Source: Symmachiella macrocystis (lineage in GTDB: Bacteria; Planctomycetota; Planctomycetia; Planctomycetales; Planctomycetaceae). From it: a stretch of 64,000 nt of DNA. Under the pieces are notes generated by a model. It was given only the letters and a program-made list of their open reading frames with translations, searched no databases and was not told the DNA's origin. The stretch spans positions 372,001-436,000 of the forward strand of contig NZ_SJPP01000002.1 of NCBI RefSeq assembly GCF_007860075.1, in the 5' to 3' direction. Positions 16,696-25,890 of the stretch are shown here, piece by piece. Position 1 is the first letter of the stretch. Every line of letters begins with the position of its first letter. The position numbers and the translations under genes were made by a program.

Positions 16696-17572
16696 AGCAT
16701 ATCTCGCCGTTCCAGTTTGGTTTTCGGTATAGTCTTTAATAGCGAGCCCCGAAAATCAATGACAATGTACAGATTCAGTTTTGCGCAGAGAGTGGTCGAG
16801 TGCCGGGACAAATTCCAGCGGCGCATCAGACTCAACACCGCGCGTTGGTGTCCAGGACCGCCGCCAGAAACCGTCGTTCGCAGAATCCCAAGAACTCGAC
16901 GGCAGACTGTTCTATTTCTTAGGACGCGTTTGATTAGGACTGTATTGTCAAAAACGTTGCCTGCAAGGTTTTGAGACTCGCCGACTTTCGAGGCGCAGGC
17001 ACGCCCGCTTCCAGAATGAATACCCGGATCAAGTGCTTCGCCGCTGTCCCATTGGACAGATATACCTGGCGTCCGGGTAGACATTCCATCGCCTAAGCAT
17101 TGGGCGATTCGGTGTGATGCCTTTTGCCGTGCGAACAGGGCGACGACGTTTGCCCACCTAGCCAAAAGGCGGAACGTTAACGAATCCTACCACCCACGAG
17201 AAAACACCCCGACGTGGCGAACGTGGGGCGTGTGTGGCGGCCCGGGCCGAGAAAGGGGCTATTGGTTGACCGCATAGTGCATTGGAGTATCAGGCCCCCG
17301 CCGCGTTTGCGGCCGGTTGCGTTCTTCCGGGCTTCGCCACGCTACGCCCTCCAGAACACAGCCGCACTATTGAACCCCGATTCTCTCACTGAGCGTGGTA
17401 CAAACATCGGGGTAAGGTCAAATAGGTGGACGCATGCAAAAAAATCAAGTTGCCCAGTACTCGTCACTTTCATGTTGCTTTCCAGTTTTTTGCCAGCCAC
17501 CGCGTGCGACGTGCCCGTGACTAACAAGGCCAAATCGATCATGTCGCGGACAGAGCCATCGATTCCCGGCGA
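16696..17572. other. Intergenic stretch with a dispersed repeat
   Basis: No convincing gene on either strand: the longest frames have improbable composition. The recognisable content is the repeat at 17136-17270 and some unrecognised sequence upstream of the gene fragments that follow. Confidence 0.5.
17136..17270. repeat. Dispersed intergenic repeat, copy 1
   Basis: This segment aligns without large gaps with 37465-37600. Shared blocks include GCCCACCT(A/G)GCCAAA, CCGACGT(G/A)GC and AACGTGGGGCG. I estimate about 70 percent identity by eye. It has no intact frame conserved in both copies; it may be a decayed insertion sequence or a non-coding repeat family. Confidence 0.6.
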
Positions 17573-17689
17573 TTTGGAAAAAAGTTCCTTCGTGCGGAAC
17601 TGCAGACCCAGCGCGCGACCACTGAAGTCTATGAATTCTTAAACGGCGCGGCGATTATTGATCACAAAAACGTGCTTTACGCCAACTAG
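17573..17689 (+). pseudogene. C-terminal-type fragment of an unrecognised protein
   Basis: An open stretch reads FGKKFLRAELQTQRATTEVY, EFLNGAAIIDHKNVLYAN and stops. It has the composition of a genuine protein segment but no start and no upstream coding in frame. I cannot assign a family. Confidence 0.35.
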
Positions 17690-17919
17690 ACTTACAGTCC
17701 GGTGAACGAGAACGTTTCCACGAAATGCTGCAATGACATGATGAGACGAATACGGCGATCACAGTCGACCAGTGAATTCGAAAAACGAATCGACCTGCGG
17801 TTGAAATGGCTGGATGTGGTTTCTTCGAAAGCGGTATACTATTGATTAATCATGGTTCGTACAAATGGCAATGCGTAGTGTCCTGATGGCTGTGTTAAGT
17901 TTGGTTGAAGGTTTTCGGA

Positions 17920-18470
17920 ATGAGTGAAGCCCAGTCTGAGAAAATTTTGAAGAGGCATGATGCGTCGTCGCAATATGGTGGTGGGGTACGTTGCGGATTT
18001 TTATTCGCTCCGGTGGATATCGCGTCGATTGTTTTCTTTCGGATTCTATTTTGCGGCATCATGCTATAGCATGTCTCCAAATACTATCGCGAGAAACTGG
18101 TCGGTTTGCGGTTCTATGCGACCAATCCCAAGACGGGCAATTCGGGAAGTCTCGACATCCGCCCTTACGTCACCGAACGGCAGATTCGACGACTGGGAAA
18201 GGACCCCGATATGATCCTCGACTTCGTACATTTCCTGCACGGCGAATTATTGAAACAGGGGAATGAAGAGATCGAGATTCGCGTACTAGCGCTCGCGGCG
18301 CTCAACGGCCGCAAACCGCAGCCGTTGGTCGCCCCGACGATTGATCTCGCCCAAGTCCCCCGCACGCTGTTCCACCAAAAGGAGATCATCGTACCGCTCA
18401 CCGAGCCGCTCCGTGAACAGGCGTGGGAGGTGCCGTTACTCGATTGGGAGCAGCACCCCGATTTACCGAA
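17920..18470 (+). pseudogene. HTTM-domain membrane protein, internally deleted and stop-interrupted
   Basis: The frame starts MSEAQSEKILKRHDASSQYG and enters the first membrane segment LFAPVDIASIVFFRILFCGI, as in HTTM (vitamin K gamma-carboxylase-like) proteins. At 18067-18069 there is a TAG. In the same frame the sequence resumes with the C-terminal region: LVGLRFYATNPKTGNSG, RQIRRLGKDPDMILDFVHFL, LAALNGRKPQPLVAPTIDLA and VPLTEPLREQAWEVP. The several membrane helices that should lie between are missing, several hundred residues. Deletion and stop leave a non-functional gene. Confidence 0.7.
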
Positions 18471-18690
18471 CCATCGGCGAAGAGGAAGAACACTCCACCG
18501 GTGTGCTGGCTGGCGAAACAGTCATCGCAACCTGTGGGGTTGGGTGTCTTGGTGGGACGCGTTTCCTTGATCACATTCTGATGTTGGTCGTTCGTGCCGA
18601 TGCAAACTGGGAAGTCCCTGGCGTTCCCGTCGGTAGCATGGGGAGTTAAGCGTGCGGCCTCCGTATTGCCCTCGCCGATACAGATCGTAG

Positions 18691-19326
18691 CATTGGCCCA
18701 TCCTGTTTGAATTCCCCACCAACGGACCCGATAGCCTTTCGGAATCGGCCTATTGGTTCGATTTTCAGGGAACCCGTTTCATTTGCCTCAACACCAATGA
18801 GCAAATTGACGTGCAAACGCCCTGGCTGGAAGAAGTTCTCAAGGACAATCCCAACAAATGGACGGTCGTGACGCACCACCATCCGATTTACCCGTCCAGC
18901 TGCGCACAAAACCCAGAAATCCGCGACGTTTGGCAGCCGCTGTACGACAAATACGGCGTCGATATCGTCCTGCAAGGCCACGACCATAGCTACGGCCGCA
19001 CCGGTTTGATGGGCCACGAACACAATCTGCCGACCGGCGTCACCGTCCAAAGCGAGAAGGCGGGAACGCTCTATGTCGTTTCGGTTAGTGGCCCCAAACA
19101 ATATGGCCGCAACGAATTCCCCTTCGTGCGACGGGCGGAAGATACGCAACTGTATCAGATCATTACCGTCGATGGCGATGAGTTGCGCTATGATGCTCGC
19201 ACAGCAACCGGAGCTTTGTATGACGCTTTCACGCTACGCAAACGCGATGGTGAGGTCAACGAGTTGATCGAACGCGTTCCCGATACGCCTGAGTACCGCC
19301 GCCCGGAAATTAAGAAAAAGCCATGA
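18691..19326 (+). pseudogene. Metallophosphoesterase, 5'-truncated
   Basis: The last 211 codons of a calcineurin-like/purple-acid-phosphatase-like enzyme: FICLNTNEQIDVQTPWLEEV, WTVVTHHHPIYPSS and the metal-binding signature VLQGHDHSYGR. The N-terminal half, which should hold the first metal motifs (DxH and GDxxD, GNH), is absent: a TAG at 18688-18690 precedes the open stretch and the sequence before it is unrelated. A GTG at 18811 could start a 171-residue remnant, but without half the metal site it should be inactive. Confidence 0.75.
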
Positions 19327-20032
19327 CACTACGATCCGAAAGCCAAGCTTACGCCGGTCGCAATCTCTTATGAACGACGTAGCTGTTCGCGGATACATGC
19401 GTTTTGAATAGGGAACAATTGCACCGGCCCGATTTCGAATCGATCGCACGGTCCAAAAACTATGACGGGCAAAAGTCGAATGACGAAATTCAGTTCGGCG
19501 AAAAATTGTTTGGCAGGGCTGTCGGGGGAAATCATGGTAGCGAGCAGCGGCCGCGATCTCAAACTGGTGAGTTTTCAAGCCAATCGCGCACTGCGAGCAC
19601 GGATGTGAAAAGTAGCGATAATGAAAACCTCAAGCAGTGCGTTCGTGCCACTGAATCAGCCCGCCGAGTCATTCTCGGCGGACGAACTGATCGAGTACGA
19701 TCGTGTTGTTTTCTGGAGGTGGGTCAGTGCACAACAGCTGTCGCGAGCAGAATGTAATCGGCCCGGCTGTAATTCGTTACTGACAATTTTCGCAGAGGGT
19801 TCCTATCCTTTTGTCGGCCGAAAGGGACTCTAACTCAGTAAGCCATTACCATTCAGCAGGTTGTGGAATCAGACTCAACGAGCATGGTTACGAAGAAGGT
19901 TCCTTTCAGGGTGACTTGAAACGAAAAGAAGCATTTGGCTTTAGTTGAAGTTATTGACGCTTGGCCAATAATCGATGGGCGTAGATCGATCTCTCGTTAG
20001 ATACTGGAACGCGTCGACTCCATATTACGACG
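19327..20032. other. Intergenic stretch, no recognisable gene
   Basis: Only short frames are present. One at 19621-19833 (MKTSSSAFVPLNQPAESFSA and on) has acceptable composition but no family I know. Probably more decayed sequence continuing from the gene fragments upstream. Confidence 0.4.
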
Positions 20033-21181
20033 TCACTGTTCAGGCGCATCAGTGGTCCCGTAGTCAATATGAGTCCCCCAGAATGTTGAATGGGGATAGA
20101 ACCGTTTCCATGAACCCGCAAACGAAACCACTCCTGGTAAGCGTTTCAATCGAGCGAGAGAGGCGTCGGTTCCCATCTGCTTACCAGTGAGTTGATCCCA
20201 TATCCGACCCGTTTCACGATCTCGTAAGTGTTTATCGCTCTGCGTAAACGTTAACGTCTGGCCATCGACCGAACGGCTATAAAGCGATGCAGTAAAGCTC
20301 TTCGCATCGAAGAGTACTAGCACCGGAATGCCATTCAGCTCTTCATTGAGGACTGGTTGTTTTATCAAATCGGCAAACCCCCATGCGCGGGCTTTGGATT
20401 TGTTATCGAACCCGATCACGAATCGCTGGGGAGCCTTGTAGAAATCACCCTGAAAGCGATGGGATGTCCGTCGCAGAATCCCCACTGTCGTTTCGGGATG
20501 TTGTGACTTCCATATCTTCCATGTGGTCATTGTGACGGGAAGACGCTCAAGAACAGTGCCTTGGAATTCGCCCTGCATGGACCGCCCCAGCATATGACTC
20601 CACAAACTGTCCGACTCTTCGTCAACCATCACCAAATTGCGTTTCCACAGCAGCCCTGAAACGGAGAAGGTTAACACTTCCCCATGAACTTCGCGCGCGT
20701 AAACTATGCCATTGTGACACAGAAAGCACCAGGTGACGGCGATTGCTTTTCCGCCAACTTCGTCGTTTAGAATTTCACGGAACGGACCGTTGATCATGTT
20801 CATCGGATAGGCCCGCGTTTCGCCTTTGATCTCGACGCCCAGGATCATCTCATCATCCAAGACAGTCTCGGACCCCTCAGTCGCATCAACAACAGCAAAA
20901 TCGGTAATCGGACGCATTTTGGGCAAAACTCGAATCGGGGAGAATTCCTCCGATTTGGGAGCAGGCGGTTGGTGCGATGAAACGGTTGCGGGAGTAGCGT
21001 CAGTTTCCGGCTTCACAACTTTGCTTTCCTGGTAGGCACGCGCTTCTTGGAGCACGCCAAGGGGCGAACTGGCGAGGATGGCCAAGAGGGTCGCGACTAT
21101 GATCCCCCGCATTCTTGGTATCGGAAACGTTGCCGGAAACACTGTTGGCACTCGCGGGTGTTTGCCATTATTGAATTGCAT
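20033..21181 (-). CDS. DUF3179 domain protein (secreted)
   Basis: A 382-residue protein. A hydrophobic leader (MRGIIVATLLAILASSPLGV, from about residue 24) ends near ARA. The DUF3179 core follows with GETRAYPMNMINGPFREILN, the CxxC motif in VTWCFLCHNG, FSVSGLLWKRNLVMVDEESD, SLWSHMLGRSM, and a C-terminal KRFYPHSTFWG. The biochemical function of DUF3179 is not established; the invariant cysteine pair suggests a redox or metal role. The ATG at 21181 has AGAAGGA seven bases upstream. It lies 93 bases after the second DUF3179 gene and probably in its operon. An unusual point is two copies side by side. Confidence 0.85.
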   Translation of the reverse strand: MQFNNGKHPRVPTVFPATFPIPRMRGIIVATLLAILASSPLGVLQEARAYQESKVVKPETDATPATVSSHQPPAPKSEEFSPIRVLPKMRPITDFAVVDATEGSETVLDDEMILGVEIKGETRAYPMNMINGPFREILNDEVGGKAIAVTWCFLCHNGIVYAREVHGEVLTFSVSGLLWKRNLVMVDEESDSLWSHMLGRSMQGEFQGTVLERLPVTMTTWKIWKSQHPETTVGILRRTSHRFQGDFYKAPQRFVIGFDNKSKARAWGFADLIKQPVLNEELNGIPVLVLFDAKSFTASLYSRSVDGQTLTFTQSDKHLRDRETGRIWDQLTGKQMGTDASLARLKRLPGVVSFAGSWKRFYPHSTFWGTHIDYGTTDAPEQ

Positions 21182-21274
21182 TGGTATTCCTTCTTCAATA
21201 GCTTGCCGACTGATGGCACGATGGAACTTTGGCAGCCAATATAATCCCAGTCGTCCATCGATCCGCGGATTGCT

Positions 21275-22372
21275 TCATTCGACGACCGACGTCTCCGGGT
21301 GAAAGGCATACCAGGCAAACCACAACGAGTAGAGCCATTGCACGCCCTCATCAGCCTGCACCACGCGTAAACTGCGCGACTGCGGGTCGAAATTAATCAC
21401 AATCTTTTTTCCGTCGATTTGTTCTTCTATGCGAGTCCGCTCTTTACTAAAAATGGACTCAGGATAGGCCCGTGAGGTATTCGCCGTCCACACTCCGAGC
21501 ACGCGCGCCTTTGTGGGCAATTTGTCACTCATGGGCTGCACGGGAAACATCAACTGCGGCCTGTCATAATACCCTGCATACGGATCGCGACCGTAATAGC
21601 GTCCGTCCGTCGAGAGTACCTTGGTCATCGGATGACGGGACCGCCAGTCTTGCCATGTGGTCAATTCCAACGGAAGCGTCTTGAGAGTGAGTTTTGACGC
21701 CGGACCGGAAATGCCTTTTGTTTGCAACTGAGACCACAGGCTTTCCGCCATGTCGGATCGGTCGTACATCAGCACATTGCTGTTATAAAGCAAACCTGAA
21801 ACGCCGAACGCGCGTTCACCGAGCGGCGTGCGCCGATCAAATACCATGGCGGAGTCGCACAGCGGACAGTACGTGACGGCTAGCGGAACGTCGCCGATAC
21901 GGTCGTTGACGATTTCGTGATACATGAGGATTTTTAGCGGGTAAGCGCGGGCCTCATCGCCGCTGACAAAACCGATGACCCGATCCTCCCCTTGCAGATA
22001 GTAAGCATCCGCGGCCTCTAAGAAATTTGGGTCGCTCAATGCGGGGATTCCATCCTTGCCGGGGCCGCCGTCACGAATTTCGTTCGCCGGCACGGTGACG
22101 TGAGACAAGTCAAACGGAATGTTCGCGATCCGACTATTGCGTGCTTGTTCGTTGCCATTGATTAGAAATGCTGTATTCCGTTTAGGATCATCGTTCCACA
22201 CTGCGATAGACGAATAGATTTGCCAAGCCACCGCGACTATCAAAGCGAAAAGCAAAATCTCAACTACGCCCCACATTCGCCGTGCCACGACCGCACGAGG
22301 TTGTTTGCCAACTCGACCTTCTCCATCACGCCCGTCACTTCTCTCAATGCGTTCCTGTTGATCATTCGTCAT
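21275..22372 (-). CDS. DUF3179 domain protein (membrane-anchored)
   Basis: A 365-residue protein with one N-terminal membrane helix (VVEILLFALIVAVAWQIYSS, about 34-53) and a DUF3179 domain outside the membrane: GDEARAYPLKILMYHEIVND, the cysteine motif in VTYCPLCDSA, FGVSGLLYNSNVLMYDRSDM and ESLWSQLQTKG. A good ribosome site (GAGGGG) precedes ATG 22372. It differs enough from its neighbour to be an old paralogue. The gene is preceded at 98 bases by a Crp/Fnr regulator on the same strand, so all three may form one unit. Confidence 0.88.
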   Translation of the reverse strand: MTNDQQERIERSDGRDGEGRVGKQPRAVVARRMWGVVEILLFALIVAVAWQIYSSIAVWNDDPKRNTAFLINGNEQARNSRIANIPFDLSHVTVPANEIRDGGPGKDGIPALSDPNFLEAADAYYLQGEDRVIGFVSGDEARAYPLKILMYHEIVNDRIGDVPLAVTYCPLCDSAMVFDRRTPLGERAFGVSGLLYNSNVLMYDRSDMAESLWSQLQTKGISGPASKLTLKTLPLELTTWQDWRSRHPMTKVLSTDGRYYGRDPYAGYYDRPQLMFPVQPMSDKLPTKARVLGVWTANTSRAYPESIFSKERTRIEEQIDGKKIVINFDPQSRSLRVVQADEGVQWLYSLWFAWYAFHPETSVVE

Positions 22373-22469
22373 GAGTAGCCCCTCCGCGCTGTTTTGGCAC
22401 GATTAGATTTCGTATCCAGCTTCCAAAGACGCTTTGACACTCAATGGGCGACTAACCGTCCTTCACCGG

Positions 22470-23204
22470 CTATCTCTGCTGAAGGCGATGCGTTGGACTG
22501 CAGAAATCATTTCCCGCATCACTCAATCGTTCGGCACAGAAAAAAGCGGGGTGAGTAATGACAATTTCGCTACGGTCAATACTCAGCAAACGTTCGTTTC
22601 GCAACTCACCAAGAATGCTCTTAATCGTCTCTCGTGAAGCTCCAATAAGGCTTCCCAGTTCCTGGTATGACAACCCCATCGCAATTCGAATTCCGTTCCC
22701 CTGGGGAGTTCCATAATCCTCGGCAAGCTCTAACAGTAGTTGCATCAGTCGCTGCCGATGTTTCTGGAACAATACAGATTTCAGGCGGCCTTCGATGCGT
22801 CGTCGACGGGCGCCAAAAAGCGTAATTATATCAATCGAGAGATTGCCGTTTTCTTGCATTACACCACGAAGCGCAGTGACAGGAATGCTAACGACCGTTG
22901 AATCTTGGATCACTTCACAGCTCTCTTCACGCGGCCCGGTATGACAAATTGCCATTTCACCGAACAATCGCCCCGGCATGACAAGCATCAGAATGGACTG
23001 TTTTCCGCCGTCGTTGACATGAGCAACACGAACTTGCCCACTGACAAGTAAATAGACGTGCTGCGATTGGTCAGTTGCCCGGTAGACAAGCGTTTTGTGG
23101 GGAATCACTTGTATCCTGCTATTCTCAGCAAGCTGCAGGCGCTGTGCGCGTGTGAGCGCTTTCAGCGTTTCACAATTCCGCAAGCCTCGCGTTATCTGGT
23201 CCAT
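22470..23204 (-). CDS. Crp/Fnr family transcription regulator
   Basis: A 244-residue regulator. The N-terminal cyclic-nucleotide-binding beta roll contains VYLLVSGQVRVAHVNDGGKQ and GRLFGEMAICHTGPREESCE. A dimer helix and a winged HTH follow, with the recognition helix in LSYQELGSLIGASRETIKSI. There is no N-terminal cysteine cluster of the oxygen-sensing Fnr type. The upstream in-frame CTG is less likely than ATG 23204, which has GGAAGGAAGGA upstream. As first gene before two DUF3179 genes it probably controls them or itself; the signal is unknown. Confidence 0.88.
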   Translation of the reverse strand: MDQITRGLRNCETLKALTRAQRLQLAENSRIQVIPHKTLVYRATDQSQHVYLLVSGQVRVAHVNDGGKQSILMLVMPGRLFGEMAICHTGPREESCEVIQDSTVVSIPVTALRGVMQENGNLSIDIITLFGARRRRIEGRLKSVLFQKHRQRLMQLLLELAEDYGTPQGNGIRIAMGLSYQELGSLIGASRETIKSILGELRNERLLSIDRSEIVITHPAFFCAERLSDAGNDFCSPTHRLQQR

Positions 23205-23228
23205 TGCCGCGGTATTCCTTCCTTCCAC

Positions 23229-24362
23229 AGTGTCCTAGATGAATGGGAACGATTGTGTGCCGAATGATTGTGTGTCCCTCCCCCCGCCATAGGTCGGGAT
23301 ACGAGGAGGCCATCCTTGGGAACGTATGTCTGGATATCTCGAGTGGAGAGGTGACGCTCCGGTTCGTCCTGTTCTTAAGTAAAAAAGAAATACATGCGTC
23401 AGTTTGCGAATTGATTAGGCACGAGAATTTCAGCAACTTTGGAATAATGGAAGTAGGACGTCTTCATGGAACACACGGTATGTTAATAATTGCAAATGCT
23501 GGAGTTCTGTGAAATCGGATACAGCATGAACCGTACGACGAATGCGGAATTTCCTCAAATGCTGATTTCGAATTGCAAAGTATTCTTAAAATGACTGTAA
23601 GTTCCGTCGCAAATTCACAGTCACCCTCGCGGTCCCAAAGAGGTGATGGACGGAAGTCGAGCACCAAAAGGAGGTTCGCGAGAAAACCGTGCAAAAATAG
23701 ATGTCGGAGGTGATCGCAACTATGGACTGAATTGATTTCATTCCGTCTGGTTTTCCGAACAAGGGCGTGACCTGGCCCGTTTAACCGAGACTAGAGCCTG
23801 ATAAAGGATTCAGGTTTTTGGTTCCAGAAGAAGGAGGCAATCATGCCGAGCAAGCGTCATCCATCGGAACAGATTATTACCAAGTTCCGGGAAGCAGAAG
23901 TTCATCTTTCTCAAGGGATGACGAAAACATACAGCGATTGGGGACAACGCCGATGTGGCGTAGGATGCCGGAGCTACAGTGCAGTTGGTCGGCCGTGGTG
24001 CGGATGGTTGGTATGACTGGGAGCCGGATGGGCCGCACAAATTGATTCTAATTGATGGGCCGTAGGGGTAGGGGACAGGAAATTGGGTGGTGTGTTGCGC
24101 ATGCTTCAGCGGTTGGTGCATGACCGCGCCGTGATCATCAGGGATGATCGTGCAGTGAGTGAGCAAACGACGGCTGGCAGAGGAGATTGAGGCGAGTTTT
24201 GGCGATACCTTGGTTTCCAACCGGAACAATTGGGGTTGAAAATAAATCATTTCCCTCCAAAAAAGTTTTTAAGCTTGACTACACTAGGGCAGCCTGTCCA
24301 CGCTGGATATAGGGACAAGCGCTTTTCACCAACGCCAAGCCTGATTTGAATGAGGTGCAACA
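23229..24362. other. Long intergenic region with mobile-element debris
   Basis: Apart from the IS3-type start at 23843, no gene is evident. A plus-strand stretch at about 23965-24050 (VQLVGRGADGWYDWEPDGPH) reads like a protein fragment, of a family I do not know, and is followed by stops. The last 100 bases lead into the promoter of the YTV gene. Confidence 0.5.
23843..23929 (+). pseudogene. Start of an IS3-family transposase subunit A
   Basis: ATG followed by PSKRHPSEQIITKFREAEVH and LSQGMT, the hallmark N-terminus of IS3-family OrfA proteins, with a GAAGGAGG ribosome site. After about 27 codons the similarity stops and the rest of the element is absent. Confidence 0.7.
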
Positions 24363-25547
24363 ATGACGAACGCGAAGCTTATCGGTAGATCACTAGTCGT
24401 AATTCTTAGCCTGTCGCCAATTTTGGCGCTCGCTGAGGAGCGTGGGCAACCTGCGGCGGACTGTGCTCCCAGTTGCCAACCTCAATGCAAGACCGTCGAG
24501 CGGACGATAATGGTCCCTGAGTGGGCTACGGAAAAGCGGACGGTGCAATGTACCGAGAATCGGACGGAACAACGAGAACGCAAGTTCACCGTCTATAAGC
24601 AGGTGCCCGAGACTACGACGCATACTCGTGAATACACGGTTTACGATCGTGAGACACGTTCGAAGGACGTGAACTACATGGTCTGTAAACCAGTCTGGAA
24701 GGACTTGGAGAAGACATATACCGTCAACGTACCCTATTGTGAAACTCGGACGGCCACGCGTACGGTGCAAAAGCCAGTTTGGAAGGACGTCGAAAAGACC
24801 TATACTGTCAACGTCCCGCACACCGAGACACGGAATGCAACGAGAACCGTGTGCAAGCCGGTGTATAAGGACGTCGAAAAAACCTATACGGTCAATGTTC
24901 CGTACACAGAAAAACGGCAGGGCACGCGCACGGTGTGGAAATGCGTGCCGGTCACCAAGACCCGTACCGTTTGTGTCGACGAGGGGCAGTGGGAAGAACG
25001 CGAAGTCAACTGCTGCAAACAAAAATGCTGGGTGCCGAACATTGTAGAGAAGCAAGAAGAGTATACGGTCTATGAAAAACAATGTTCCGAAGAACCATAC
25101 GAGTACGAGGTGAACCTCTGCAAACCGGAGACGCGGAGTTGTACCGTCAAGGTCTGCGAGTACGTCTCCGAAGAACAACCCTACGAATATCAAGTCACTG
25201 TTTGCAAACCAGAGACGCGGAGTTGTACCGTCAAGGTCTGCGAGTATGTTCCGGAACAACAGAGCTACGAATATCAGGTGCAGCTCTGCCGTCAGGAAAC
25301 GCGAACGTGCACCGTCAAGGTTTGCGAAACGGTTCAAGAGCAAAAGACAAAAACCGTCAACTACACCGTTTGTGTTCCGCGTCAAGTGACGCAAGAGTAC
25401 CAAGTGACAACTTGCAAATGCGTGCCTGAGGAACGAGTGGAGACCTACTCGGTCTGTGTGCCGCACACGGTCGAAAAAGAAATCGAAGTACAAGTCTGCA
25501 AGATGGTCCCCAAAACGATCACGTGCCAAGTTCCAGTTTGCAACTAA
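24363..25547 (+). CDS. YTV-type cysteine-rich repeat protein, probable cell-wall protein
   Basis: A 394-residue secreted protein with a signal peptide (LVVILSLSPILALA, cleavage near residue 25) followed by repeats only. The first half repeats KPVWKDVEKTYTVNVPHTET with ARTRTV-like links about every 29 residues; the second half repeats EYQVTVCKPETRSCTVKVCE about every 29. I count 29 cysteines, and Tyr, Thr, Val, Lys and Glu dominate. YTV-motif proteins were reported as cell-wall components of Rhodopirellula baltica, so an extracellular, disulfide-linked role is likely. ATG has GAGGTG just upstream, and a strong terminator follows at 25631, so the gene is monocistronic. Confidence 0.88.
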   Translation: MTNAKLIGRSLVVILSLSPILALAEERGQPAADCAPSCQPQCKTVERTIMVPEWATEKRTVQCTENRTEQRERKFTVYKQVPETTTHTREYTVYDRETRSKDVNYMVCKPVWKDLEKTYTVNVPYCETRTATRTVQKPVWKDVEKTYTVNVPHTETRNATRTVCKPVYKDVEKTYTVNVPYTEKRQGTRTVWKCVPVTKTRTVCVDEGQWEEREVNCCKQKCWVPNIVEKQEEYTVYEKQCSEEPYEYEVNLCKPETRSCTVKVCEYVSEEQPYEYQVTVCKPETRSCTVKVCEYVPEQQSYEYQVQLCRQETRTCTVKVCETVQEQKTKTVNYTVCVPRQVTQEYQVTTCKCVPEERVETYSVCVPHTVEKEIEVQVCKMVPKTITCQVPVCN

Positions 25548-25630
25548 ATCTCATGATGCCGACGAGGATTTCGACATGAAAGCCGTTGCTAACTGACACG
25601 GGTCAATGAATTCCTTGCTTGCTACCAAGT

Positions 25631-25669
25631 GGGACGGGCGCGACACGAGTGCGCCCGTCCCATTTTTTG
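25631..25669 (+). terminator. Intrinsic terminator of the YTV gene
   Basis: Perfect stem GGGACGGGCGC / GCGCCCGTCCC with a 9-base loop, followed by ATTTTTTGTT. It lies 84 bases after the stop codon. Confidence 0.9.
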
Positions 25670-25890
25670 TTGGAAAGCTTACCCACCTGCGGTCGGGAAA
25701 AACAGCGACCGATGGTGAACCCACATTATAGCGTGTTCTGCAAGGATATGCCGGAAACCACGTCGGGATTTATTCGCTCCCGTCTCGCGCGTCACTGTCA
25801 GGTTTGAGTGGGTTGCCGAATGTGATCGCAGGATGAGAGTGACGTCAAAAATGATTCAGTCATCATTGCCAAGGTCCAAAAAGCCGCCCA

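Noticed and set aside
16683-17165. A 160-codon minus-strand frame upstream of the epimerase.
   Set aside because: Composition is not protein-like, no family is seen and it overlaps a dispersed repeat.
24393-25529. A 378-codon frame opposite the YTV gene.
   Set aside because: It is the antisense of a repetitive gene with strong codon periodicity; the plus-strand protein has a signal peptide, ribosome site and terminator.
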